From: Uranotaenia lowii
Taxonomy: Eukaryota > Arthropoda > Insecta > Diptera > Culicidae
DNA length: 64,000 nt
Reading direction: 5' to 3'
NCBI RefSeq assembly: GCF_029784155.1
Contig: NC_073693.1
Span: 108,934,683 to 108,998,682, forward strand
A program made the translations under genes and the position numbers. This document shows, in pieces, positions 47,381-58,367 of this stretch. Each line of letters starts with the position of its first letter. Position 1 is the first letter of the stretch. The notes under the pieces were generated by a model. The model saw only the letters and a list, made by a program, of their open reading frames with translations. It did not search any database and was not told where the DNA came from.

Positions 47381-47416
47381 TAGCCCTAAGCTAAAGATGT
47401 ATAACTTAGGGCTATT
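47381..47416 (-). repeat. 10-bp-stem hairpin just after the tRNA-like head
   Basis: TAGCCCTAAG and CTTAGGGCTA are perfect reverse complements separated by 14 nt. The pair lies directly downstream of the SINE head on the minus strand. Confidence 0.75.
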
Positions 47417-47429
47417 TTTTGTTAGGGGG

Positions 47430-47500
47430 GTGAGGAATCGAACCTCTCATCATCTGATTGAAAATCAGACCGGCTAGCTGACTGAGCTAACCACCCCCCC
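47430..47500 (-). promoter_or_regulatory. tRNA-like head with internal RNA polymerase III A and B boxes
   Basis: The B box GGTTCGATTCC (47444-47434) matches the consensus exactly. The A box TTAGCTCAGTCAGC is at 47490-47477. A perfect 5-bp anticodon stem TCTGA/TCAGA closes a seven-base loop with TTC in the anticodon position (47462-47460). The acceptor arms are runs of G and C. The D-arm does not pair in the canonical way and the T-stem has a mismatch, so this is a tRNA-derived promoter rather than a functional tRNA gene. Confidence 0.7.
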
Positions 47501-47653
47501 TATTTTTTTAGATTTTAGAAATCGATTGCAAAATCCTTTTTTTTTTGTTTTCTTGTTCATCTTCTTTTCGTTGTTTTTATTTATTTTTCGATCAGTGACA
47601 CTTGACGTTTTATGACATTTTGACAGGGTTTTATACACTCAGAACCAAAACAA

Positions 47654-47713
47654 CCCAAAAATAAGAACGCCAGTGCATCAAAACAAAGTTCGACTGGCGT
47701 TCTTAATTTTGGG
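47654..47713. repeat. Hairpin with 21-bp stem (one mismatch) and 18-nt loop
   Basis: The left arm 47654-47674 (CCCAAAA...AAGAACGCCAGT) pairs with 47693-47713 at 20 of 21 positions. The loop word TGCATCAAAACAAAGTTCGA is echoed just downstream (TGCACCAAAATCAAAGTTCGA near 47735), so part of the unit is also directly repeated. Confidence 0.85.
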
Positions 47714-47739
47714 CTGCTGTCAATGCACCAAAATCAAAG

Positions 47740-49103
47740 TTCGAAGCTCGAACTGACCACCCCAAAAAAATTTCCCTTTATTTTCAGTTAGTTTCGTTTT
47801 GTAAGCAAAACAAAGCCAGTCGCATCGGAAACAATTTTTGGTAAAATGCTTTAAATTTGATGAAATTTTATTATGCTTAATGCATTCTAATTTATATTCT
47901 TCCAGTAAACGCTTTTTTCATGGATTATACCTTCTTTAGAAGCCGTACCTACTAGAACAGTATTTACATCATGCCTCCAGAGAATTTCCGGAAGGAAGAA
48001 AAACCAGTGGGAAACCGGAAGAATCGTAGCCGTTGATACTATATCCACCGGATGTCAATTCCAGTGATGATTTCAGCCTGGTTTCCTTCCGGGTACATCC
48101 TGCAGGACAGACCCATTGATTCTGGAAGGAAAATGTAAGCTTTAAGAAGATCTGTTCTTTATGATGGCAACGGCACTCTTTAATCCCTGACCGAATTGCT
48201 TGAAAATTTCTCCGGGCTGAATCAGGCTCGAGTTTATTAAATTACTTTCTTCAAAAACTTCCGCCGAAGTCAGTTTATTGTGAAAAAAATATTTTTGGGA
48301 ATAAAATTAAATAAGAAATATGAATAAAAATATTGTGTTCATTAAATTTTCATACTCCCTTTTGATATTTGGTTCATCAAATGAAAAAAATCCCAAAAAA
48401 GTTGAGGAGGTTGTATTTTTGCTACGACCGCAAACGTAGAATTACAATTTGCTCCTGTCAATCGTTCATATTGTTTGTATTGAATTTATGGCGATTTTTT
48501 AAATGATGATTTTAACCGATTTTTATAACAGTGGCTTTCAATATAATAACAATTCTTCTTAAAATTTCGATAGATTGAAGTTAATTTCACCTCCGCCCAA
48601 CAAATTCAGTTTTGCGAAGAAATAAAAAGACCATTTCCGAAATATCCAAAAAATGAGTCCAGTGAATAGATTTGGAGTTTATTTGAGCGAAACAACAAAT
48701 GGGAAATTTTTAGTTTTAGTTTAATTAGTCCAGAGCTGAATGAAAAATAAAAAAAATTGGTATCATTTGGGCATTCATTCTGAAACCCTTTTTCTAAAGC
48801 TACTGCGTATAGCTAAAAAAAATGATTAATATTACAATTTGTCACAGCAATTGATAAACAATTGTGACGAATAAAAAAAATCAATAATTTTGACGTTTTT
48901 AAAGTTAAAAAACTGAGAAGGTTAAAAAAATTGCAGGACTGAAGTCCTTGAGCCAATTTTTTTTTTCGAAATATGAGAAAGTGTTCACACTCGTCAACTT
49001 GAACTGCGATTTCGGTAGATGAGACTTGTTTATGTTTACATTTAGGTTTCTGAAAGTCTCCCATACTTGTCGGGAAACTTGAGACATGCATCTTAGATCT
49101 AAA
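47740..49103. other. AT-rich intergenic DNA, no gene seen
   Basis: No domain, RNA gene or transposon terminus was recognised in this interval. Confidence 0.45.
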
Positions 49104-49500
49104 TCTATATATATAAAAAGTAATTTCCGTTTGTTCGTTTGTATGTTTGTCTTCAATAGGCTCAGCTGCCTTAAGAGCTAGAGAGCTGAAATTTGGCATG
49201 GGTGCTCATTAGGACCAGGAATGATGAAAAATGTTTTTAGATTTTCGGATGACCCCTTTTGAAGGCGATCGTCCAAACAACAACGGTTTTATTCCCCCGA
49301 ACCAAAAGTCATGGCACCCATTTTGTGAACCGACTTTCGTTTCCGTTCGTTTCGTTGGCGGGATTATTTTCACCATCACCATGGGCAGGCTATTAAAAAC
49401 GACCATCCAGAGCTCACATGTACTGGATAGCAAATCGAAGCTTGCTGAGCATTGAAAATTTGAAAGTGAAAATTTTGGCGGGTGTTTTTTGGACCTTCTA
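49104..49500 (+). repeat. Dispersed-repeat terminus starting TCTATATATATAAAAAG, possibly Helitron-related
   Basis: The TC-TATATATATAAA start, followed by repeated GTTTGT words and the phrase AGAGAGCTGAAATTTGGCATG, resembles the beginnings of very abundant arthropod repeats often ascribed to Helitrons. No Rep/helicase frame or 3' CTRR hairpin was found. The resemblance is from memory and weak. Confidence 0.25.
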
Positions 49501-50303
49501 CTGTTCAAAGCACATGCTACCGGTACGAGATATTTGAATACAATTATAAGCCTACATTTTGATTGAAAAATACAACTAGCCTGTTAGGAATATATTGACT
49601 AGAATAGTAGTGGCTTTCAAAGTGCTCTTTACCGCAGCTGGGGGGCTTTGAAGGTCAACCATTTTTATATTTTTGGAATTCCTCATAGAGAAAGAAAATT
49701 TTTTTAGATTCAGAGTATATAAGTTCAAGGCTGCGATTTTAACGCTTCAATTGGAATTTTGATGGGGGATTAGAAAATTGATAAGATAATAAAATTTGAG
49801 GTTTTGAGTTTTATCCAATTCGATTTCACTGACCAATTTCTAACTTTTGAATTATCATTGATGATCGATGTGGTCGATTCTACCATCTATTAATTGGATG
49901 TTTGTGCCCATGAAAAAAAAACAGAACTCCAAAAAATCCTTTTTCATAATATAGAAATGGTGTTTTCGAAATGATTTGTTTTCGATAACTTCAAAAAGCT
50001 ATTAGTAGAACTTCCAACATTTAAGGTAAACTAAATTAAACATTGCGAAATTGAAAAGCGAAAAAAATACACACATGCAGTTAAAAACATGCGAAGTGAG
50101 TTTTCAACATGCTCAACAAAATCATCCATATTGAAAAGTGGGATAATCTTCAACAGATATTTTCATAAGATAAGGGATGGAAAAGATAAAAAAGCAGTTT
50201 AATCTTTTGAAGATAAAACTATTAGGCCAAATCTATTCAAGCTTCCTAAGAAATGATGTTTGTCTATATTAAGTTTTCAATATCTTAGTCATCTTGCTGT
50301 TTT
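49501..50303. other. AT-rich DNA, no gene seen
   Basis: Nothing recognisable was found in this interval. Confidence 0.4.
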
Positions 50304-51405
50304 TATACATCGGATTGGGTTGAAAATTGGCAAATAGGGGTTATTTGGGACAAAGAATTGAATTCACTTATCCAAATTAAAGTCAGGGGTCGGCCTAAGG
50401 GGTCGTCCATATTAACCTTACAATATTTTTGAAATATCGTCGTTGTTATACATCGGATTGGGATGAAAATTTGCACACGGTAGTTTTCAGAGACGGACAA
50501 TCAACTTCAGATATCAAAGATTGTATAAGAGGCCACCAAAAGGAGTTTAGCTTTTTGGCAATAATTGCGTTGTTATGCGACGATCAACCCCCTGGCAACT
50601 TGACAGTTCGGTCGAGTTTCGTGTATCTGTTTCAAAATCGCAGATGTCGCATGTGTGCCGCTTGTTTACATACTTTTTGAGTCATGCATATGGAAGGGGC
50701 ACACTATTAAATGTGGTGCGAATCAGGCAAATTCATAACTTTCGAAAGAATAACAAAAAAATTTTAACCGAAATTGTTAATCTTATTCAATATTCTACCG
50801 ATTTATATAATGTGTAGGAAGAGTATTTCTATAAAATGGCAAAAGTTCTGCTATAATGTGATTGTTTTGTAATTTTAAAATTTTCATATGCATCGCAGCT
50901 TATGGCAATCACTTAATGATTGATGCTGATGCATTTATTGTGCTTGAGTGCCTTCAACAGTTTCGGTGGAAGGTAAACTTGTCCCAAAAAACTGCCGGAT
51001 ATCAGTAATTTATTTAAAGCAGCCCAGAACTTTTATACCTTATGTAGGACACACAAATTAACGCCCTACTCGTTTTCTTGGACTAAACTTTTGAAAACAG
51101 ATTCACTGCACATAAAACATAGTTAAAAGTTCCAAATTTAAAACTTATTTTAGTTATGGAATCAGTTACAGAAAACATATTTCAATATGCGTCCTTCCGA
51201 CATGTTAAGTAGCTCGATTTTCGATTTGACAGAACCAGAGAACCAGAAAAAACTGGCACACGCGATTTGTATGGGAAACGTCAAGTTGCCAGGGGGTTGG
51301 CGACGATCGACTCGACATTTTTAAACGGGGGGTTTTTTTTTGGCACGGGCAATCAATTTCTGATTTCAAATGAAGTAGCAGACGACAGAAGAGGTGTTCG
51401 TTCAA
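50304..51405. repeat. Mosaic of short dispersed repeats
   Basis: TATACATCGGATTGGG occurs at about 50305 and 50448 in direct orientation. CCCCCTGGCAACTTGAC near 50588 recurs inverted near 51274-51290. A diverged GACGGACAATCAACTTC-like word near 50491 recurs directly near 51345. The pattern suggests overlapping decayed DNA elements. No family was assigned. Confidence 0.45.
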
Positions 51406-52314
51406 TATTTTTGCAATTATAACTTAACAATTAATTCAGAAATGCATTAAGAAAATATTTGGCTATTGACTTTCATACAAACTGTTCATAACATATTCCA
51501 AGTTGAAAGCGAAACGGAGTTCGTATGGGAACAGCTAGTGTGAAATAAAAATCTTAGCAACCGAAATCACAGTTCAAGTTAAGAAAAATATTTGACCTAT
51601 TCCGCATAACCAGTTTTTATACAAGCGAGCACCCCTCGCCGATCGATAAACTCTCCTAAACAGCATCTCTCCAAACCAAGCCCCTCCTATGCGCACCGAT
51701 TCAGCGACCAGCCGCCATCAGAGCATTTTTGCACGCAACGCAGCTTGCGAACGGGAACTCCAAGCAGCTCTGTCTGTATCCGGCGCCATTCATTTAACGT
51801 GTACCCAGGGCGCACAGCAGCAACGAAACTACTCTCCGCCACTGGAATTCTCTGCCGCTGGTCATCTGCGCTGCTTGCTGTCTCTGGCTGGTTCATGCCA
51901 CTACACTTGATGCTGAACAAAACTGCTATTCGGGGTCCTGCTGCTGGTGGGGTCCAATCACCGATCGAAGAGCAGCTAACTCTGTTCAACTCGACGGGCA
52001 GAACGAAACTGAAACCGAGTCGACCGCAGAGCCCTTTGTTTTATACCTATCGTAGGTATGGAGAAACAAAACCCATCAAAGCAGGCGTTGGTGATGACGT
52101 CATAATCCTTTAGATGTGATGGCTCTTAAAGAGGAGTTTTTCGTGACGCGAGTTCGGTTCGCAAATTTCAATTTGCCCCCCTATAGTGTTGCCGTAAGAC
52201 GTAATTCTACGTCAAAAAATCCCACCGCATGACATGCCCCAAAATTAAGTTGCAAAAATTACGTTTATTCTCAAGTTTGGGAAAACCCCCTCAAACTCAT
52301 TTTCGTCGGGAGCC
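51406..52314. other. Intergenic DNA, no gene assigned
   Basis: A balanced-composition patch at 51640-52110 gives open frames in several registers without recognised domains. It ends against the left arm of the large inverted repeat. Confidence 0.4.
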
Positions 52315-54541
52315 ACACGGAAAAATTGAGTTATTCATAAAATGTATTGCGATTACACCTTCAAAATAACTAATCGGTTGTTGCTCACAATTTGTATATA
52401 CCCAATTCAATTTTGAGTAGTTTTGGGTTTCCAATATACATATTTGAACTAACACTCGATTATGCAGCTCTGTATAAAAAGTTTGCTGTTGTTGGAATCT
52501 GCTGAAAAGGGATGTTCAAGGCTAACTGTGAGCTTTTTCTGTTATTTTAATGAAAAAAAGAGCCAAGAAGAAAACAAGTAACAAGAAGAAAAACATTCAT
52601 GGAGATATGCGAATTATTTTTTCGGAGTTTCGATAGCAGAATTCGGCGGAAATAGGTACTTAAACTGAAAAATCGACTGGTGCTGGAACATCGCGAACAG
52701 AAAACTGCGAAGTGGCCAAAAGAAGGTTTTGGGAAAAATGAAGGACTAACCGCGGAAAACTGATTCGATGGATTTACCGGAGACAACCGGTAATCTGAGG
52801 GCGATTCTTTGGTGAAGCCGACAAATAAGCCAGCTGCGGTCATTTGAAAAAATGAGACCGAACAACATAGGGTTAACTGCAGCAAACAACTATGGTAGTT
52901 GATCAGTACAATTTATGTATCTTTTATCTGTTTGCAGATTCCTATTAGGATATTTTTGAGCATAAAAAAAACTGATTTGATGTACTTTCAACTCAATGTA
53001 TTTTCATGAAAGTCCAAGAACTATTAAAAAAGGTGCGGGAAGCTCACGTAACACTGCCTCCAGGTGAATCCGAAAGTGTACTGTGTGTTCCGAAACTAAA
53101 CTAGAAACGAGAAGACGATCTTTGCTCATGGTACCTTAAATGAATGAACATTCATAACTGAAATGGTTACGTCATTGGCAGTGATCCAACCCGGAATATT
53201 TCAACGGTCCCGGAAAGTCATCGGCGGGTCCGAAATTTTCTAAAACCGACAGAAATTTATTGAGACCAACATTTATTTTTGTTTGTTTGCAGGATGCAAC
53301 GAGAAGCGGCCGTTTAAATAAAATCCTGTGAGGAAACCCTATGGCATCCAGCTCATTATAACGTGGAAAAACTAAAAATAGGAACGAGTATTTTGTCGCT
53401 TACGATGGTAGAACATGGTTTTTGATGAAGACAACATCAAATTCAAGTACTTCGTCCCAAGAGTAAGTATCGATTTTTACAATTTATTGTTGGAAATATC
53501 GATGCCATTTGCATAATAGACTTTATCAAATTTAGTGATAAGTTATTCTTCTTTTAAAAACGAATTGATTCTACTCAAAAGCGAAATTTTACGATAAAAC
53601 ACATTTCTAAAGATTTCCGTAACGTTTTATCCTTGACCTTGCATATTAGTTACGTATTACTGCTGTAATTTCAATAAATGATAAATTAATTTTTGCTTGT
53701 CTACAACATGAATACTGATTAAGTTGAAATGTGGTAGAACTTCTCTAGATATTCATTCTGATTTTGTCTGGATTTTATTTTAGAAAACGAATTCATTAAT
53801 GGAATTAATTCAAAACAATGGTTTCATATAATACATACTTCAAATATTTTTCACCAAATTGATGCTTTTTTTCAATTCAAAGAAAAAACTTTGATTTCTG
53901 TTCCAGGTACATAATTCCTATCGGCATCGGAATCGGCGAATTGTGTTGCAGTAGGTATAATTCAACTTGGGACCCGGCAATGGAAAAGAAACACCTCTGC
54001 TATGGCTGAAAGGTAAGAAGTAGTTTCCGAAATTATTGTAACACTTTACAGAACCTAATTGATTGGTTTAATTTCAGGAACCGGTGCTGAGCAGGTTTAT
54101 CGAATCCGGAACGGTATCTGGTTCTCGATTCTCCCGAAATTCTGCACCAGATGTTGGGTTATGATCCGAATGGTACCCGGTCAAAGAAGGTTGACAGATT
54201 CTCTCACAAAACTCACAAGCATCTACTGACGCGATGCTATGGATACGTTTAAATCTATTGTATTTCCTTTGATGACACAAATAAAGACTTAATTACTGCA
54301 AAGATATCTTTTTTTTCTAAGAAATTCTTTTCAACTTTACTTTTGTGTAGAAATTTCCAAAATGCATGGACACCCCCATGTCAAAATATACAGAATTGAC
54401 TAACTGGCTGAAAGCTTTCGAATGTGTAAAAGCTTTTTGCTCACGCTCTGTGTAAAGCGCCCAAACATAAAACTAAGTGGAGACACTTTTCTCGAATCTG
54501 TATGGATTTTTATACAGAACAGAGTAACTTTGTTTACCGTG
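52315..54541 (+). mobile_element. Left arm of the large inverted repeat, 2,227-bp unit
   Basis: The unit begins ACACGGAAAAATTGAG and ends ACTTTGTTTACCGTG, so its own ends are short inverted repeats of the form CACGGnAAA. It recurs in reverse orientation at 58368-60594 with the same length. No transposase is encoded. Splice-like segments (acceptors before 53293, 53907 and 54078; donors after 53462 and 54012) and an AATAAA at 54280-54285 are on the plus strand. The borders read CA on both sides. Confidence 0.8.
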
Positions 54542-57500
54542 CAGTTTCATCCGATTTTGCGGCATTTCAACTTGGTTTTGGGTTAGACCGGCCTAGAGTG
54601 TAGCAAGGTTTTGTAATTGCTTTATAGCGGCTTTCAAAACCGCTATATACACGGAGAATAAAATATTCTTAAATTTGATTGAGGTTTTCTAAGCAGGTTT
54701 TATAATCGTCCCGTAGATATCCTGAAAGTGGTATTTGTAAGTGTCTTGTCGAAAGACGCTTCACGGCTATAAAGACTTCCGCAATTACGTTATAAAACTT
54801 CGAAATTTTACTATAAAACCATCAAGTGTTTAAAATGTTGCTTGGGATATGTTTATAATAAATTACAGTTTGAAGCGTTTCGCTACCAAAATTGGTTTTT
54901 TACTCGAATATTCAACAGCCGTCATAAAGTGATATTTTTCAATAGGGCGTAATCTGTTTGGTTAGGTAGTTAGCTAGATTAGTTTCAAAGAATTAGAATG
55001 TTTCAAATATTGCTAGGTAATGGTATTCGCCTCCCCAATGCTCTAGAATGTGTGCATTTGCGGTTTATGAATTTCGTTGGCTTATTCTTAAATCAAGCAT
55101 TTTACAAAAACTAGATGCTCATTGGACGGGAATACTGTTTTTGACAAATATGATATTTCATTTTGTAATACACTTCCGACATATGTTATTATTTATTTAC
55201 TTTTGGTAGGTTTGGTTTGAAATTCATAAATCGAAGTATAAAATAGAAAGTATGATTTCGATAAGCAAGGATGAGTAGATAGTCCAGATAATTAAGTTCG
55301 AACATTTAAAATCAGGCAAACGGTTTATTTAATTAGAGTCGCTATCGTGTAGATTGAGTGTAGTTTGTCAGAGAAGTTGACCACAATTAGTGATGAGGTT
55401 TTAAAAACCAGCATTGTTCTGGTCCTATTCTGTTGATAATTTGACGATACTTATAACTAAGCTATTTAAGCATTCAGTTTATTGTTTGATCAGTTGAGGA
55501 GAAACTTTTTCTAAATTCTGTTTTTTATGATATCCTAGTTGAGTTACCGAATCACCGTGTAGATGCGTATAATCAATGACTAGAAGATATATCTTTAACT
55601 TAGCAAATCTATGATTAGATTCGAGTTCAAATTAACAAGAATAAAAATTTATGGAAACGAGTAAGGCTAGGTGACAGGTAGGGAAAATTTAACTACGGTA
55701 AGATCGTGAACCCTTCTGAACAAAAAAAAACAAAAAAAAGTTTAATGAATTTCAAAACACAATTTTCCCTATCATTACAGTTGAAAAGAATTTCATAGAT
55801 AGAGCCTTCCAATCCTCATAAGTCTCGGGCTTCGTTAAAACCTCGACATTCTACCAAAATGTGTTGAACTGTTATTTGAACTCCGCAGAAAAATAGAATA
55901 AAAAAAAATTCTAATAGTTCTGTAAGTTTACAAATTACTGTATGAACTTCCCCTTGTAGACTGCCATGTATTCAGTCGATATGGTTTGTATTGGAAGATG
56001 GTTCCAGTGAGACGCACCATAAATCAGGGTACTTTTCCTAGATGAAAATCTCCATGAAGCGCATTCCAGTCTAGGATGTCTTCGGGTTTTCGATAAAACT
56101 CCGCAATGATCTGGAGCCATTCATGAACGCCAGTCTTGTGGAGGCATGAAAACTGTAGTTGGGACGACGTTATTAGCAATCGAATTCTAGCCAAAAGAGA
56201 ACGGTATATCAAAGGACTGTCAGAAGTTGAGGCACTCAAGATTCAATAGTGCTACTTCTCCACAGCGTCTGTCCCAATATCGAAAACCAATTTAACCACA
56301 CATCTTCTCAGTTGCTAGTGAAAACGCATATAGAAGCGCAACATACTTTCGGATCAAAATCAACTGTTACGGCATCAGCGAACGCGCCTTCGCTACCAAG
56401 AAGACCCCACCAACAACTGACGTCAATGCTGACTAAAGAGAAGCCTTCCGGTAAAGAAAAAAATAAACGTAGAAAGAAGACATACTAGTTTACAAACGGA
56501 TCCTTGATTACACATGGTGGAACGTTTAGTGACATACGACAGTTAGTGTAGACGGTTTCATTTCTCCAAAATTGATTTATTTGCTAAAACTAGTGAACAA
56601 CTATCTACAGTTTGTCATCACAGTTTGTATCACCATTCACTGTCGCAGTTCGATCATAAAGTCACTATCACAGCTTGTTACGAAAAGACCTTATACTTAC
56701 GAATCTAAAACACCGATCAGTACACGATACTACCGTTCAGGACTTGAACCCCGGCAACAAGACCATTATATTTACCATAGCGCAGGCACTAAACGTTAAA
56801 TTTAACAATCAAATAAATTGTTTAAATCTACAGAAGCCTTATATCTTGTCGCCGAATCGGGAACATCAACGGTCAAGCACATTGTGCTATTGTTGCTGCA
56901 AAGGCGAAGGTGGCCAGACTGCAGCATTTATCGATTTCTCGACTAGTGCTCTTGGCGGACGTTCCTGGTGCAACGAGAAGGTTTTTTTCTAGGCGGACTC
57001 GTTGACAGTCCTCTCGTGGATAGTAAGAGACCATCGAAAATACTAACAGTAGTAGTAGGAGTAACAAGTGCAAATTTCTAACTTTCTCAAAACTACAATT
57101 AATTAAAACTAGCTGACCCGGTAAACTTCGTTACTGTTACTCAGGCTAGCCTAGCCGAAGGCACTCTTTGCAGCGTGTTCGGTCGGATTGAAGAAACCAT
57201 TAAAAGCCGAAAAAATATCTTCTACAATCTTTTTCTAAAAACTCATGTATAATTATCCTTTTAGTTTTGAGCTACCGCTTAAACATTGCTTCAAACCCCG
57301 GAACGATCGAGCAAAATGCTTCATCATCTCCATCCCCATCATACCACAATCTCAAGGAAGAATATCCTGTATGGCGCCTCCTGTTGGAAGCGACAAGCCA
57401 AACAAAATATTCATTAATACTCTAACGTTTTGTAACATAAGTGTTTTCCGTAACCTGAACTAATAGGTAATTGTAACTCTAGACTACGTTAAAGTTAATA

Positions 57501-58367
57501 AATTACAAATACTTGCCGTGACCCCAATTTCGGCCAGAGGTCGGACAGTCAGCGATTCATATGCCACTTGGAAACATTTACCAAAAAACCAGAAACACTG
57601 GTCTTCTTTCGGTTTTTTACTTTTCCTTCCTTTCACTGGAAGCTTCTTCATTCAGTGCCATCCCGGTTTTTAACGAACGGCAGAATCACTCACACCCGGC
57701 TAGTTACCAAATCCCACCCTCCTCTTTTCCCCCGATCAACCACACCATACACAGGAACAAGACAACCAAACGAACCGGCAACGATAGTTGCGAGAGCGTC
57801 CGGATATTTGTGTGGAGAAATCCCAACACTTTGCCTCTTCGGCCACACAATTGCCCCTACGGCCAAACTAGAAAAGCTTGTTATGCTGCTGTTGCTGATG
57901 GTTTCCTTAGTCTTCCTGCACCACGAAGATTTTTATCACACCGGTACCGGAAATTGACTCCCGGAACTTTACGGGATTTTGCACCGCTTAATGGCTAACA
58001 AATGGGCCGCAAGCTTTTTCCTTTTTTTGATTTTCATACACAAATTCTTTTCTTTTTGGGTTCACTTTTTGTGCCCCTTGTGAGCCTTCCCGATCCCCCG
58101 AAAAGGAATAACCACGATCAACCTCGCGTGATACAATTCACTATAGCGACCAAGGCGGCCCAACAACCCGAGAACGATGGTCGCGCAAACACCGGTTTGA
58201 CCGAAATACCGCACCAAGTCCCGAAGATACCAATAAAATAAATTTAACGGCTTCCGACGGAGTTCAAATTGGCCGCACTTGTCGTATAACTGAAAACATT
58301 ACGAATTTCAAAATCAAAACAAACGTATGGAAAATATTTAGTACAGTTGCAGGATGGCATATCTGTA
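54542..58367. other. 3.8-kb spacer between the inverted arms
   Basis: No recognised gene is present. A small hairpin TATAGCGG...CCGCTATA lies near 54625-54650. ACTAGCTGACCCGGTAAACT near 57108 resembles the edge of a widespread arthropod repeat. A balanced patch at 57540-58250 has overlapping open frames without domains. GCAGGATGGCAT occurs just before the right arm. Confidence 0.45.

Larger units (their letters stand above)
46937..47501 (-). mobile_element. tRNA-derived SINE with A-tail and 13-bp target duplications
   Basis: Read on the minus strand, a tRNA-like head (47500-47430) is followed by a roughly 470-bp body and an A-rich tail (46944-46933). The flanks share TTTTTTAGATTTT at 46924-46936 and 47504-47516, the target duplication expected of LINE-mobilised SINEs. 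The body contains several short palindromes. It would be transcribed by RNA polymerase III from its internal promoter and mobilised by a partner LINE; an R1-like element lies close by but partnership is unproven. Confidence 0.8.

Noticed and set aside
47430..47500. A functional tRNA-Glu (TTC) gene on the minus strand
   Set aside because: The D-arm does not pair canonically and the T-stem has a mismatch. The segment is the head of a longer unit with an A-tail and target duplications, so a SINE promoter explains it better.
52547..52885. 112-codon frame in the inverted unit as a transposon protein
   Set aside because: It has no transposase motif and lies antisense to the splice-like layout; identity between the arms reflects the duplication, not coding constraint.
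56735..56800. Possible second SINE head (B-box-like GGTTCAAGTCC on the minus strand near 56744)
   Set aside because: No convincing A box, tail or target duplication was found around it.
57561..58241. Three overlapping frames in the spacer of the inverted repeat
   Set aside because: Open in several registers with low-complexity Pro/Ser/Thr content and no domain; probably compositional.
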